64,000 nucleotides of DNA, taken from NCBI RefSeq assembly GCF_900167565.1, contig NZ_FUZV01000002.1, positions 1,578,832-1,642,831 on the forward strand, written 5' to 3'. Position 1 is the stretch's first letter. Each line of letters begins with the position of its first letter. Source of the stretch: Pseudoxanthomonas indica. GTDB taxonomy: Bacteria; Pseudomonadota; Gammaproteobacteria; Xanthomonadales; Xanthomonadaceae. Below the pieces are notes generated by a model, which saw only the letters and a list, made by a program, of their open reading frames with translations, was not told the DNA's origin and did not search any database. Of this stretch, positions 29,295 through 38,834 are shown piece by piece. Position numbers and translations under genes: made by a program.

Positions 29295-30476
29295 TCAGTG
29301 CAGTTTCAGGACCAGCCAATCGAGCTTGGTGCCCACCCGCAGGATCACCTTGCGCACGATATGGATGAGCGCGCCTCGCTCGGTGTAGATCGCGCCCTGG
29401 CCCTGCGCGCCCATGGCAATGAACGTGTGCTCGTCCTTGCCGGTCGGGCGCAGCCGCACGGCGATCCTTCCCGGCGGCAGTGGCGTGGTGCCGCTTTGCG
29501 GAATCATCCCGCTGATCGGCAGCTGGCCGGTGGCCGAGGCCCAGACCACCGAGTCCACCTTGCACTTGATGATCCGGTTCGGATAGACCTTGAGCGCAAT
29601 CTCGGCCTCGTTGCCCGGGGCCACGTTGGCCAGCTCGTTCTGCGAGTACATCGCCATCACCCACTGCTCGCGCTCGACGAAGCTCATCACCGGCGTCAAT
29701 GGCAGGCTCGCCGCATAGGAGCCTTCGCGCAGCTGCAGATTGATGACGGTGCCGTCGGTCGGCGCGCGAACCGTGGTCTGGTCCAGTTGCCAGCGTGCCT
29801 GCACGACCTGCGCCTTGAGCTGCTCCAGCGAGGCATGCGCCTGCGCGACTTCCGACAGTTGTCCATCTTCGGTCTTGGCCGAGAGCTTCTGTTGCACCTG
29901 CGCCATCTGCGCGCGGGTATTGACCAGATCCGAGCGCAGGCTGGCGGCTTCGGTCTGCGCCTGTTCGTAATCGAAGCGCGAACCGGCGCCGGTCTGCGCC
30001 AGTTCGCGGGTCTGGCGTTCGCGCCGTTCGGCCAGTTGCAGGCGCGAGGCCAGCGCCTCGCTGCCGGCGCGCGCGGACCGCAACTGCTCACCCAGCTCGC
30101 GCTGATAGGCCTGCGCGCTGTCGAGTTTGGCGGTCAGCTCGGGCACCTTGGCTTCGAGCGCGGCCAGCTCCTGCCGGTACGGCACCGGATCGATCCGGAA
30201 CAGGACCTGGCCCTTGCGAATCGGCCGGTTGGCTTCCACCGGCACTTCGATCACCCGGCCGGTCACCCGCGGCACGATCTGCACCACGTAGTTGACCACG
30301 CGCACGTCGGAGGAAGAGGGCGCCACCACGTTGAGGATCAGGATCAGCGCGGTCAGGCCGAAGATCGGCAGCGAGAACACGATGATCTGGGAAACGAAAT
30401 TCCACGGCAGCCATTTGAACTTGAAGAAGATCAACCAGACGAAGAAGGAGTAGATCAGCAGCAGGATGATCTCCAT
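29295..30476 (-). CDS. HlyD/EmrA-type membrane fusion protein (YiaV/YibH-like)
   Basis: The 393-residue product has two N-terminal membrane segments (MEIILLLIYSFFVWLIFF and IIVFSLPIFGLTALILIL). A lipoyl-like half (IVPRVTGRVIEVPVEANRPI), a long coiled coil (about residues 100-205) and a second lipoyl half (TTVRAPTDGTVINLQLREG) with beta-barrel and tail follow. Two N-terminal TMs plus an adjacent DUF3302 partner match the YiaV/YiaW and YibH/YibI pairs of enterobacteria. It lies 3 bases downstream of the DUF3302 gene. The exported substrate is unknown. Confidence 0.9.
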   Translation of the reverse strand: MEIILLLIYSFFVWLIFFKFKWLPWNFVSQIIVFSLPIFGLTALILILNVVAPSSSDVRVVNYVVQIVPRVTGRVIEVPVEANRPIRKGQVLFRIDPVPYRQELAALEAKVPELTAKLDSAQAYQRELGEQLRSARAGSEALASRLQLAERRERQTRELAQTGAGSRFDYEQAQTEAASLRSDLVNTRAQMAQVQQKLSAKTEDGQLSEVAQAHASLEQLKAQVVQARWQLDQTTVRAPTDGTVINLQLREGSYAASLPLTPVMSFVEREQWVMAMYSQNELANVAPGNEAEIALKVYPNRIIKCKVDSVVWASATGQLPISGMIPQSGTTPLPPGRIAVRLRPTGKDEHTFIAMGAQGQGAIYTERGALIHIVRKVILRVGTKLDWLVLKLH

Positions 30477-30479
30477 GAC

Positions 30480-31064
30480 TCACTCCCTGGTCGGCGTGGG
30501 GGGAGAAACGTGTGCGGGCGCGGCAATCCGGGCTTCCAGTTCGGCCAGGCGCCGGGTCAATGCCTCCACCTGCTGCTGCAGTTCGGCACGCGTGGCGGAA
30601 GCCGGCGGCGAAGGCTCGGGCGGGGATTCGGTCCTCGCATCATGCAGCGGCGTCAATGCCTCGCCGCCATGGGCGTGGTCATCCACATCGGTGCCGTACG
30701 CCATTTTGTGCAGGACGGGTTTGGTGTAGGCCCACAGCCAGGCCAGCGGCCAGAGCAGGCCACCGAACGCCAGCGACAGCAGGCACAGGGTCTTGATCGC
30801 GGCCAACTGCGGATGGCGGCGCTTCTCCGCAATCTTCTCCGGCAGGATGTGGACCATCCAGAACGCGGTGATCAAGGCGACCGGAACGATGATCAGCGCC
30901 AGCCACGCGACGATGTTGGCCGCGGTGTCCAGCGCTTCGCCACTCAAAAGCGAGGCATGCGCGACCTGCGGCAGGCACGCCAGCAGCAGGGCCACGCTGG
31001 CCAGCAGGGGGGAAGGGCGCGCATGCGCACGCGCGGCCGTCGAAGGGGAGGGCATGGCCTTCAT
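30480..31064 (-). CDS. DUF3302 inner-membrane protein (YiaW/YibI-like)
   Basis: The 194-residue product has an N-terminal signal-like segment and two central membrane helices. Its core is NIVAWLALIIVPVALITAFWMVHILPEKIAEKRRHPQ, then LLSLAFGGLLWPLAWLWAYTKPV, which is the DUF3302 signature. A C-terminal coiled coil (TRAELQQQVEALTRRLAELE) follows. The start overlaps the response-regulator stop by four bases (ATGA). It probably supports the adjacent HlyD-type adaptor, but its mechanism is unknown. Confidence 0.88.
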   Translation of the reverse strand: MKAMPSPSTAARAHARPSPLLASVALLLACLPQVAHASLLSGEALDTAANIVAWLALIIVPVALITAFWMVHILPEKIAEKRRHPQLAAIKTLCLLSLAFGGLLWPLAWLWAYTKPVLHKMAYGTDVDDHAHGGEALTPLHDARTESPPEPSPPASATRAELQQQVEALTRRLAELEARIAAPAHVSPPTPTRE

Positions 31065-31483
31065 GGAGGCGTGGTCGCAGAGGGGGAATGGGCGCCACGG
31101 CCGCGATTGCGTCCGTGCTCGATGGCCTGGATCACTGCATCAATCAGGGCGTCGGCATCCACCGGCTTGCTCAGGTAGGCTGCTGCGCCGTTGTCCATCG
31201 CCTGCTGCCTGCTGTCGCTGCTCTCGTTGCCGGTCAGCACCACCACCGGTATGTCCAGCTGCTGTTCGATCAGCTGCCGCTGCACGTCGAAGCCGCTGGA
31301 GCCGGGCATGCGCAGATCCAGCACCACGCAATCGGGATTGCTGCCGGCGGCATGACGCAGGAACTCCGACCCCGAACCATAGGCCAGAACGTCGAACCCG
31401 GCCGAACGAAGCAGTCGGCGCAATGCCTGCCGGACGTCGTCTTCGTCGTCGACCACTGCCACCAGTGGCTCTCTTTCGCTCAT
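31061..31483 (-). CDS. Single-domain response regulator (CheY/FixJ-receiver type)
   Basis: The 140-residue product is a receiver only: acidic pocket VVDDEDDVRQALRR, phospho-acceptor Asp in CVVLDLRMPGSSG, Thr in VVLTGNES and Lys in AYLSKPVDADAL. No DNA-binding domain follows, only a short Arg/Ser/Pro tail. It starts at ATG 31483 (MSEREPLVAVVDDED) and is translationally coupled to the DUF3302 gene by a four-base overlap. It lies divergent from a PAS kinase/FixJ regulator pair, so it may be a phosphate sink or modulator of that pair. Confidence 0.9.
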   Translation of the reverse strand: MSEREPLVAVVDDEDDVRQALRRLLRSAGFDVLAYGSGSEFLRHAAGSNPDCVVLDLRMPGSSGFDVQRQLIEQQLDIPVVVLTGNESSDSRQQAMDNGAAAYLSKPVDADALIDAVIQAIEHGRNRGRGAHSPSATTPP

Positions 31484-31787
31484 CGCCGCTAAAGTCGCTT
31501 GCCGGCGATGGCCACGCAATTGGCCCTTGGCCCCATGGGGTCACTCATTGCGGCGCACTGCGGGCCTGTTCAAAAAGCGACATCAATGCGCGCGCCTGCG
31601 TGCATCCGGCCGAAACAGGCGGAATTACCGGTAGTTTTACCTAGGCAGCGCCAGCAGATTCCGCAATGACAGCACGCTGCGACATGGCCACACTGTCAGC
31701 CCGGAGGTAGCCGTACACGCAGCCAGTCAGGAGACAGGAAGTCGCATCGCACGAAGTCAACGGGGGCTGTTACTTCAGGGTAATTCG
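31484..31787. other. 304-base divergent control region of the two-component locus
   Basis: No gene is seen. The region holds the second AATTGGCCCTTGGCCC copy (31518-31533, 35 bases upstream of the response regulator). It also has the perfect 8-base palindrome TACCGGTA (31626-31633) inside a TTACCGGTAGTTTTACC stretch. Promoters for both divergent units must lie here. Bases after 31640 show nothing else I recognise. Confidence 0.5.
31518..31536. promoter_or_regulatory. AATTGGCCCTTGGCCC site upstream of the response regulator (copy 2)
   Basis: The 16 bases are identical to those at 27128-27143; the continuation CCAT differs slightly from CAAT of copy 1, so the dyad is less perfect. TTGGCCC occurs twice in tandem inside the site. 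Binding protein unknown; the FixJ-type regulator encoded at 33669 is one candidate. Confidence 0.45.
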
Positions 31788-33665
31788 ATGAACTGGGTCG
31801 AGCTAGTGTGGCCAATCGTGGCGGCAGTGAGCCTGGTGTTCGGTCTGGTGCACCTGCTGGTATGGGCTGTGCGCAAGCGCGAATACGCGCATCTGTCGCT
31901 GTCGATGGCCGCCTTCAGCCTGGCGGTGCTGGCGGTGCTCGAGCGCCTTGCGTTGTTCAGCCCATCGCCCGCCACCACCGAAGTCGTCATCCGCTGGATG
32001 CATGTGCCGGTAGTGATCCTGGTGGCTTCGCTGCTGTTCGCCGTGCACACGGTGTTTGGCCATGGCTCGGTCTGGCTGGCCGGACTGGTACTGGTGACCC
32101 GCCTGGTGGCGCTGGTGCTGAACTTCACCACCGGGGCCAACCTCAACTTCCTGCACATCGACGACATCCAGTGGACCCACTGGTGGGGTGTGGCCGTGGC
32201 GCATCCGCTGGGGCCACCCAATCCTGCCATGGGCGTGGCGCTGCTGAGCAACGTGCTGTTGCTGATCTATCTGACCCAAACGCTGCTGCGCGGACTGCAG
32301 CGGCAACCCGAGCGTTACCGCGCCCTGCTGGTGATCTGCGGCTCGTGCATGCTGGTCACCAGTCTGCTGATCGCCGCTTCGATGACGTGGGCCATGCAGA
32401 TCCCGCGCATCCCGATCACGCTGCCCGCGGTACTGGTGCTGCTGCTGGCGGTGGGCTGGCAGTTGAGCCGCGACCTGATTCGCTGGAACCGGCTGGAGGT
32501 TCTGCTGCAGCAAAGCGAGTCGCGCAGCGCAGGACCGGAGCGCGAAGCGGGTCAGACCGAACCGGCACCGGCACCCGGCCGCACGCGGGAGGCCGAGCGA
32601 CGTCGCGGCGAGGATTCGCAATTGCGCGCGGTCCTGGATTCCTCGCCGACCGCGCTGCTGCTGATCGACAATCAGCACCACATCGCCTACGCCAACCAGC
32701 AGGCGCGCAGCATTTTTGGCTATGGCAAAGAAGACATGGCAGGCGTCGGCATCGATGCGGTGCTGCCACAGGTGCGTACGGCGGGCCGCGTACGGGCTGG
32801 CGTTGCGGGGGGACGCGAGATGACCGCCCGCCGCCGCAGTGGCGCGGAATTTCCGGTGGACGTGGCGCTCAGTCCGTTGCAGATGCAGAGCAAGGGCTAC
32901 AGCGTGGCGGCGGTGAGCGATCTGAGCGCACGCCGTTCGTTGGAGCAGGAACTGGCGTTCGAGCGGGAGAACATGGCCCACATGTCACGCGTGGCTTTGA
33001 TCAGCGAGCTTTCCGGTTCGCTGGCGCACGAGCTCAATCAACCCTTGGCTGCCATTCTCAGCAACGCCCAGGCGGCACAGCGCATCCTGCGGAGGGATCC
33101 CACCGAGCTGTCGGACATCCGCGAAATACTCGATGACATCGTCGACAACGATCGCCGCGCCGGCGAGGTGATCAGCCGGCTGCGCGGCCTGCTGAAGAAG
33201 GAACACCGCGAGTTCGCGCCGCTTTCCATCGCCGACCTGGTGCAGGACTCATTGCGGGTCATCCGCAGCGACCTGATCAGCCGGGGCATCGAGTACCGCA
33301 TGGATCTGCCGGCCAACATCGCCCGGGTGAAGGGCGATCACGTGCAATTGCAGCAGGTCCTGCTCAACCTGATCCTCAATGCCTGCGACGCCATGGCCGC
33401 CAGCAGCCCGCGCGTGCTCACCGTGCGCACCTCCGCGACCCGCGGCCGGCAAGTGAGGGTGGAAGTACGCGACACCGGTTCGGGCATTGGCGAAGACCTG
33501 CTGGAAGTCGTCTTCGCGCCGTTCCATACCTCCAAGCCCAATGGCATGGGCATGGGGCTGGCCATCTGCCGCACCATCATCCGCGCCCACGGCGGGCGCA
33601 TCTGGGCCAGCAACGTCGCCTCCGGCGGCGCCTGCGTCTGCTTCGAACTTCCGCAAATGGAGTAA
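31788..33665 (+). CDS. Membrane-bound PAS-domain sensor histidine kinase
   Basis: The 625-residue product has about seven N-terminal membrane segments (residues 5-230) and one PAS domain (about 278-390; LRAVLDSSPTALLLIDNQHH and ANQQARSIFGYG). The phospho-acceptor His is H414 or near it in SGSLAHELNQPLAAILSNAQ. The ATPase domain carries N (LNLILNACDAM), G1 (VRDTGSGIGEDL) and G2 (GMGMGLAICRTII). HELNQPL is typical of FixL/TodS-type kinases. It is three bases from its FixJ-like regulator and is divergent from the single-domain response-regulator operon. The signal sensed is unknown. Confidence 0.93.
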   Translation: MNWVELVWPIVAAVSLVFGLVHLLVWAVRKREYAHLSLSMAAFSLAVLAVLERLALFSPSPATTEVVIRWMHVPVVILVASLLFAVHTVFGHGSVWLAGLVLVTRLVALVLNFTTGANLNFLHIDDIQWTHWWGVAVAHPLGPPNPAMGVALLSNVLLLIYLTQTLLRGLQRQPERYRALLVICGSCMLVTSLLIAASMTWAMQIPRIPITLPAVLVLLLAVGWQLSRDLIRWNRLEVLLQQSESRSAGPEREAGQTEPAPAPGRTREAERRRGEDSQLRAVLDSSPTALLLIDNQHHIAYANQQARSIFGYGKEDMAGVGIDAVLPQVRTAGRVRAGVAGGREMTARRRSGAEFPVDVALSPLQMQSKGYSVAAVSDLSARRSLEQELAFERENMAHMSRVALISELSGSLAHELNQPLAAILSNAQAAQRILRRDPTELSDIREILDDIVDNDRRAGEVISRLRGLLKKEHREFAPLSIADLVQDSLRVIRSDLISRGIEYRMDLPANIARVKGDHVQLQQVLLNLILNACDAMAASSPRVLTVRTSATRGRQVRVEVRDTGSGIGEDLLEVVFAPFHTSKPNGMGMGLAICRTIIRAHGGRIWASNVASGGACVCFELPQME

Positions 33666-33668
33666 GCC

Positions 33669-34292
33669 ATGACTGCCGTAGTCCACATTGTTGACGACGA
33701 TCCCGGCGTGCTCACCGCCATGGCACGCTGCCTGAAAGCCGACGGGCTGAACGTGAGCATGAGCCAGTCCACCCGCGAATTCCTCGATCGCTACGATCCC
33801 GGCGCAGGCGGATGCGTGGTGCTGGATCTGCAGATGCCGGGCATGGACGGGCTGCAACTGCAACGCCTGCTGCAGGATCTGGAGCAGCGCCCGCCGTTGA
33901 TTTTCGTCAGCGGCCAGGCCGATGTCGCCAGCTGCGCGCATGCCATGCGCGCTGGTGCGCTGGACTTCCTCACTAAACCAGTGGAGTCCGACGTACTGAT
34001 CGCCGCGGTGCTGCACGGCCTGCAGACCGACGCCGAGCAACGTGCGCGACGCGATGTGGAACGCAATGCCGAGCAGCGTTGGAGTTCACTGACGCCGCGC
34101 GAGAAGCAGGTGCTTCCGCACATCCTGGCCGGGCGCCTCAACAAGCAGATCGCCGTGGAACTGGGCGTGGCGCTGAAGACCATCAAGGTGCACCGCGCCC
34201 GGATCATGCAGAAGCTGGGGGTGCGCTCCGTGGCCGAGCTGGTGAGGGTGAGCGAATCCGCACACGTGCAGGTGGCCGGTTCACGGTGTTGA
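33669..34292 (+). CDS. FixJ-family response regulator with LuxR-type DNA-binding domain
   Basis: The 207-residue product has a receiver (HIVDDDPGVLTAMARCL; phospho-acceptor in CVVLDLQMPGMDGLQL; Lys in DFLTKPVESD) and a C-terminal LuxR helix-turn-helix, LTPREKQVLPHILAGRLNKQ with IAVELGVALKTIKVHRARIM. It follows the PAS kinase by three bases and is clearly its partner. Its last 12 bases overlap the convergent gene at 34281. Confidence 0.94.
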   Translation: MTAVVHIVDDDPGVLTAMARCLKADGLNVSMSQSTREFLDRYDPGAGGCVVLDLQMPGMDGLQLQRLLQDLEQRPPLIFVSGQADVASCAHAMRAGALDFLTKPVESDVLIAAVLHGLQTDAEQRARRDVERNAEQRWSSLTPREKQVLPHILAGRLNKQIAVELGVALKTIKVHRARIMQKLGVRSVAELVRVSESAHVQVAGSRC

Positions 34293-34838
34293 GGCAGCCA
34301 CCTTGTCATTGCTGCCTGCGTTGTCCGCCGCCGCCAGCACCCAGGCTTCGACCGCCACGCCATCCTGGTCCCGCACCGTCGAAGGCAGGTCCAGTTCGCG
34401 CGCGCCCAGCGCCTTCCATCGGTTGACGTTGGCGCGGCACGCCTTCGATGTGCAGTGATCGTCGGCGATGACGAATACCCGTGCGTCGGCCTTCAGTCGA
34501 CGGGGCTCGGATGTGCGGCCCCACAACTGTCCGGCAATGGCCTGGTCAAGGTCGCCGGAGGCATCGTCGCCGCCACCACGCAAATCGACAATGACGTAAT
34601 CGGCCTTTTCCACCCGCAGGTCCTGGCGCAGTTGCGCGACCACAGCGTCGGACGCGGCAGCATCGGCGCCATCCACTTGGCCACGCGTCAGCCACAAGCC
34701 GTGATTGCCGTAGGTGCCGCGCAGCGTGTCAGCCGTCGTGGTGCTGCTGGCAGCGGGAGCGGGCTGGGAAGCCAGGGACGTAGAGACGGCCAGGCCGAGC
34801 CACAGCCAGGCGTGAGCAAAAGGAAGCAGTGAGGACAT
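34281..34838 (-). CDS. Small exported protein, distant resemblance to S41 peptidase core
   Basis: The 185-residue product has a signal peptide (LWLGLAVSTSLASQPAPA) and then a region with VEKADYVIVDLRGGGDDASG and RVFVIADDHCTSKACRANVNRW. The first resembles the VIDLRxNGGG strand of S41 tail-specific peptidases, and the second falls where S41 enzymes have their SAAE active-site turn, but the catalytic Ser is not preserved there and a Cys pair is present. I do not recognise a named family. It overlaps the end of the FixJ-type regulator convergently, with 93 bases before the PaoC-type gene stop. Confidence 0.6.
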   Translation of the reverse strand: MSSLLPFAHAWLWLGLAVSTSLASQPAPAASSTTTADTLRGTYGNHGLWLTRGQVDGADAAASDAVVAQLRQDLRVEKADYVIVDLRGGGDDASGDLDQAIAGQLWGRTSEPRRLKADARVFVIADDHCTSKACRANVNRWKALGARELDLPSTVRDQDGVAVEAWVLAAADNAGSNDKVAASTP

Positions 34839-34931
34839 GGGAAAACCAGCGGGGGAGGGAGGGGTTTCCCTGCTTCAACGCCGCTGGAAACGGCAACCGG
34901 ACAGGCGTTCCGACCGGCGGTTTGCGGCGCG

Positions 34932-37133
34932 TCAGCTGATCGCGGGGAGATGCCCGAGTAGTTTATCCAGCGTGATTGGATAATCGCGCACGCGGAAGCC
35001 GGTGGCGTTGTGGATCGCATTGGCCACCGCCGCGCCGACGCCGCAGATGCCCAGTTCACCCACGCCCTTGGCTTTCATCGGCGAGGAAATCGGGTCGGTC
35101 TCATCCAGGAAGATCACCTCCTGGTGCGGGATGTCGGCATGCACCGGCACTTCATAGCTGGCCAGATCGTGGTTGACGAAGAAGCCCAGCCGCTTGTCCA
35201 CCACCAGTTCCTCCATCAGCGCCGCGCCCACGCCCATGGTCATGGCGCCAATCACCTGGCTGCGCGCGGACTTGGGATTGAGGATGCGGCCGGCGGCGCA
35301 GACCGCCAGCATGCGGCGCACGCGCACTTCGCCGGTATCGGCATGCACGCCCACCTCGCAGAAGTGCGCGCCGAAGGTGGACTGCTGGTACTGCTTGTCC
35401 AGATCGCCGTACTCGATGAGATCTTCCGCCACCAGTTCACCATCGCGGGCGGCCTCAGCCAGCGCCACGCGCTTGTCGCCGGCGATCACCCGGCCATCAC
35501 TGAATTCTGCACTCGCCACGTCAAAGCCGAATTTCTGCGCCACGCTCTCGCGCAGCTTCATGCAGGCGGCGTACACGCCCGACGTCGAATTATTCGCACC
35601 CCACTGGCCACCGGATCCGCACGAGGCGGGGAAGCTGGAATCGCCCAGCTTCACCACCACGCTCTGCAAGGGCACACCCATCATCTCCGCCGCCGTCTGC
35701 GCGATGATCGTATAGGTACCCGTGCCGATGTCGGTCATGTCGGTTTCGACCGTGACCACACCCTGCTTGTCGAGCCGCACCCGCGCCGCCGATTTGGTCA
35801 GCAGGTTATTGCGGAAGGCACCGGCCACGCCCATGCCCACCAGCCAGCGGCCGTCGCGCACGCTGCCCGGCCTGGCCTGGCGTTTGTCCCAGCCGAAACG
35901 CTCCGCACCCGTGCGCAGGCATTCGACGAAGCGACGCTGAGAAAAAGGACGCTCCGGCTTATCCGGGTCCACCTGGGTGTCGTTGAGGATGCGGAACGCC
36001 ACCGGATCCATGCCCAGCTTTTCGGCCATCTCGTCCATCGCCACTTCCAGCACCATCAAACCCGGCGCCTCGCCGGGCGCGCGCATGGCATTGCCTTCGG
36101 GCAGATCGAGCGTGGCCAGGCGCATCCGGGTGATGCGATTGGCGCCCGCGTAAAGCAGGCGGGTCTGCTGCACGGCGACTTCCGGGCCTCCGCCGGGCAG
36201 ATCGCCCGACCAGCTTTCGTGGCCGATCGCGGTCAGCTTGCCGCTCTTGTCAGCGCCCAGACGCACGCGCTGCAAGGTGGCCGGCCGATGGGTGGTGTTG
36301 TTGATCATCAGCGGGCGCTGCAGCGCCACCTTGACCGGGCGCTTGGCCGCCTTGGCTCCGAGCGCCGCCAGCAGCACGTCCGAACGCAGGAACAGTTTTC
36401 CGCCAAAGCCGCCGCCGATGTAAGGCGAGACCAGGCGGATGTTTTCCTTGGGGATGCCAAGCGTTGCGGCCATGTCGCCGACGCCCCAGGCAATCATCTG
36501 GTTGGACGTCCACACGGTCAGTTGGTCGCCTTGCCATTCGGCAATCGTGGCATGCGGCTCCATCATCGCGTGCGATTCGTCGGGCGTGGAGTAGCTCTGA
36601 TCCAGTTGCACCGGCGCCTGCTTGAACGCGCCGTCGAAGTCGCCCGCCGAGGTGTCGGTTTCGCCCTTGCCAGTGGGCATGGTGGCGGCATCCTTCTCCC
36701 GCGCCAGATCGTAACGCCCCTTGCTTGGAGCGTAGTCCACGCGAATGGATTGCGCAGCGGTACGCGCCTGTTCGAATGATTCTGCCACCACCAGCGCGAT
36801 GGCCTGGTGATAGTGCTGGATCTCCGGACCGCCGAGCAGATGCGCGGTGTTCATCCGGCCCTTGCCGAGCTTGCCGGCATTCTGCGCGGTCACCACCGCC
36901 AGCACGCCCGGCGCCTTGCGCGCGGCGCTGTCGTCCAGCAGGACGATCCTGCCCTTGGCGATGCCGGCGCCCACCACATAGCCGTAGGCCTGATGGGCGG
37001 CCACGTCGTGGCGCTCATAGGCGTACGGCGCCGTGCCGGTGGTCTTCAGCGGGCCGTCGATGCGATCGGTCGGCTTGCCGATGACCTTGCCCTGATCGAT
37101 CGGATTGGTGGTCGCGGGTCGATCGAATTTCAT
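34932..37133 (-). CDS. paoC: Molybdenum-binding subunit of a periplasmic aldehyde oxidoreductase (PaoC/YagR-like)
   Basis: The 733-residue product starts [20 protein letters not shown]. It has the aldehyde-oxidase/xanthine-dehydrogenase a/b hammerhead ([19 protein letters not shown]) and molybdopterin-binding segments ([40 protein letters not shown] and [20 protein letters not shown]). The catalytic Glu lies in [20 protein letters not shown] near residue 690. Such enzymes oxidise aromatic aldehydes in the periplasm with MCD cofactor. The start overlaps the preceding gene by four bases, forming paoA-B-C. No PaoD cofactor chaperone lies next to it. Confidence 0.9.
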   Translation of the reverse strand: MKFDRPATTNPIDQGKVIGKPTDRIDGPLKTTGTAPYAYERHDVAAHQAYGYVVGAGIAKGRIVLLDDSAARKAPGVLAVVTAQNAGKLGKGRMNTAHLLGGPEIQHYHQAIALVVAESFEQARTAAQSIRVDYAPSKGRYDLAREKDAATMPTGKGETDTSAGDFDGAFKQAPVQLDQSYSTPDESHAMMEPHATIAEWQGDQLTVWTSNQMIAWGVGDMAATLGIPKENIRLVSPYIGGGFGGKLFLRSDVLLAALGAKAAKRPVKVALQRPLMINNTTHRPATLQRVRLGADKSGKLTAIGHESWSGDLPGGGPEVAVQQTRLLYAGANRITRMRLATLDLPEGNAMRAPGEAPGLMVLEVAMDEMAEKLGMDPVAFRILNDTQVDPDKPERPFSQRRFVECLRTGAERFGWDKRQARPGSVRDGRWLVGMGVAGAFRNNLLTKSAARVRLDKQGVVTVETDMTDIGTGTYTIIAQTAAEMMGVPLQSVVVKLGDSSFPASCGSGGQWGANNSTSGVYAACMKLRESVAQKFGFDVASAEFSDGRVIAGDKRVALAEAARDGELVAEDLIEYGDLDKQYQQSTFGAHFCEVGVHADTGEVRVRRMLAVCAAGRILNPKSARSQVIGAMTMGVGAALMEELVVDKRLGFFVNHDLASYEVPVHADIPHQEVIFLDETDPISSPMKAKGVGELGICGVGAAVANAIHNATGFRVRDYPITLDKLLGHLPAIS

Positions 37134-38086
37134 GCGAACCTCCCGGCATCCACCAGCACCGAGGCAATCGTGCGCTCGACCAGTGCAGGTTTGAAGGCGT
37201 TGTCGTGCGTAGTGCGTGCGCCTTCGAGCAGGCTCGCCGCCACTGCCTTGGCGCCGCGGGGCAGGGCAGCATCGGCCGCCTCCACCCGCCACGGTTTGTG
37301 CGCGATACCGCCGGCTGCTATCGCACCGCTGCCATCGCGCTGAATGATCGCGGCTATCGACACCAGCGCGAAGGCATACGAGGCGCGGTCACGGACCTTG
37401 CGATAGATCTGTTGTCCGCCTACCGGCTTGGGCAGGGTGACCGCGGTGATCAACTCGCCAGGCTGCAGCGTGGTTTCGACATGCGGCGTGGCACCGGGCA
37501 GGCGATGCAGCTCCGCCATCGGGATGACGCGGGTCTGGCCGGAGGGCGAAACGGTTTCGACGCTTGCATCCAAGACCCGCATCGCCACCGCCATGTCGCT
37601 GGGATGGGTGGCGATGCAGGCATCGCTGACGCCGACGATCGCATTGTGCCGACTGAATCCCTGCAGCGCGGCGCAGCCGCTTCCCGGATGGCGTTTGTTG
37701 CAGGCTTGATGGGTGTCGTAGAAGTAGGGACAACGCGTTCGTTGCAACAGGTTGCCTGCGGTGGTGGCGCGGTTGCGCAGCTGCCCCGAGGCGCCGGATA
37801 CAAGCGCCCGCGACAGCACGGCGTAATCCTTGCGTACGCGCGCATCAGCCGCCAGGTCGGTGTTGCGCACCAGTGCGCCGATGCGCAGGCCGCCGTCATC
37901 GGTTGCGGAGATTTCATCGAGCCCCAGTGCGTTGACATCGATCAGCTGCGCGGGAGTCTCGATTTCCAGCTTCATCAAGTCGAGCAGGTTGGTGCCACCG
38001 GCGATGAACTTCGCACCGGGCGTGCGCGCCGCTGCTGCAGCCGCCTCGTTGGGCGAACGGGCGCGTTCGTAAGCAAAGGCCTTCAT
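37130..38086 (-). CDS. paoB: FAD- and iron-sulfur-binding subunit of aldehyde oxidoreductase (PaoB/YagS-like)
   Basis: The 318-residue product has the PCMH FAD fold ([19 protein letters not shown] and [13 protein letters not shown]) and the extra Cys residues C119, C129 and C138 in the inserted loop, which in PaoB bind a [4Fe-4S] cluster absent from ordinary xanthine dehydrogenases. The C-terminal CO-dehydrogenase flavoprotein domain follows. It overlaps paoA and paoC by four bases each, so the three subunits are translationally coupled. Confidence 0.92.
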   Translation of the reverse strand: MKAFAYERARSPNEAAAAAARTPGAKFIAGGTNLLDLMKLEIETPAQLIDVNALGLDEISATDDGGLRIGALVRNTDLAADARVRKDYAVLSRALVSGASGQLRNRATTAGNLLQRTRCPYFYDTHQACNKRHPGSGCAALQGFSRHNAIVGVSDACIATHPSDMAVAMRVLDASVETVSPSGQTRVIPMAELHRLPGATPHVETTLQPGELITAVTLPKPVGGQQIYRKVRDRASYAFALVSIAAIIQRDGSGAIAAGGIAHKPWRVEAADAALPRGAKAVAASLLEGARTTHDNAFKPALVERTIASVLVDAGRFA

Positions 38087-38730
38087 GCCAGGCCTCCCGC
38101 CACCTCGTCGATGGCCTCGACGATGTTCGAATACGCGCCGCAGCGACAGATGTTCCCGCTCATGCGCTCGCGGACTTCCTCGGCACTGAGCTTCGGGCGC
38201 GAGGTCAGGTCCGCGGTCACATGGCTGGGAATGCCAGCCTTGATCTCCTCCAGCACCGCCACCGCCGAGCAGATCTGGCCGGGCGTGCAGTAGCCGCATT
38301 GATAGCCGTCGTGCTTCACGAACGCCGCCTGCATGGGATGCAGATGCTCGGGCGTGCCCAGTCCTTCGATGGTGGTCACCTTGTCACCGTCGTGCATCAC
38401 CGCCAGGGTCAGGCAGGAATTGATGCGCCGCCCGTCCACGATCACCGTGCAGGCGCCGCACTGCCCATGATCGCAGCCCTTCTTGGTGCCGGTCAGGTGC
38501 AGATGCTCGCGCAGGGCATCCAGCAACGTGGTGCGTGTATCGAGCTCAAGCGCATGCACCTTGCCGTTGACGTTGAGCTTGACCGAAGACAGGACCGCGG
38601 GTCGCGTCGGCGTGGGCCCGGTCAATTCGGCGGCCAGACTGCCCGCCACTGGCAATACGGTGGCGGCCGCAGGTGAGGCGCCGGCAATCAACACCTGCCG
38701 ACGGGTCATCTTCAGAGGAAGCTTGTCCAT
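38083..38730 (-). CDS. paoA: Tat-exported 2Fe-2S subunit of aldehyde oxidoreductase (PaoA/YagT-like)
   Basis: The 215-residue product has a Tat signal ([21 protein letters not shown]) and two [2Fe-2S] domains: a plant-ferredoxin fold with [20 protein letters not shown] and a Cys in SCLTL, and a four-helix domain with [11 protein letters not shown] and [11 protein letters not shown]. The Tat signal exports the assembled heterotrimer, so the enzyme acts in the periplasm. It is first in the paoABC operon. Confidence 0.94.
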   Translation of the reverse strand: MDKLPLKMTRRQVLIAGASPAAATVLPVAGSLAAELTGPTPTRPAVLSSVKLNVNGKVHALELDTRTTLLDALREHLHLTGTKKGCDHGQCGACTVIVDGRRINSCLTLAVMHDGDKVTTIEGLGTPEHLHPMQAAFVKHDGYQCGYCTPGQICSAVAVLEEIKAGIPSHVTADLTSRPKLSAEEVRERMSGNICRCGAYSNIVEAIDEVAGGLA

Positions 38731-38780
38731 GGGTTCCCGATCCTGGCGAATGGCTTGGGGGGCACGCGCAGGGATCTAGT

Positions 38781-38808
38781 AACACGCCGATTGTGAGTGG
38801 GCCGTGTT
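38781..38808. other. Inverted repeat upstream of paoA
   Basis: AACACGCC (38781-38788) and GGCCGTGTT (38800-38808) form an imperfect dyad about 50-80 bases upstream of the paoA start. It may be an operator or a weak hairpin after the GNAT gene. No T-run follows. Confidence 0.3.
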
Positions 38809-38834
38809 GAGGCGCAGCTCACGCCACCGCGGCA

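Noticed and set aside
31484..31787. tRNA or small RNA gene in the divergent two-component gap
   Set aside because: No cloverleaf, CCA end or T-loop sequence could be seen, and no terminator hairpin with T-run.
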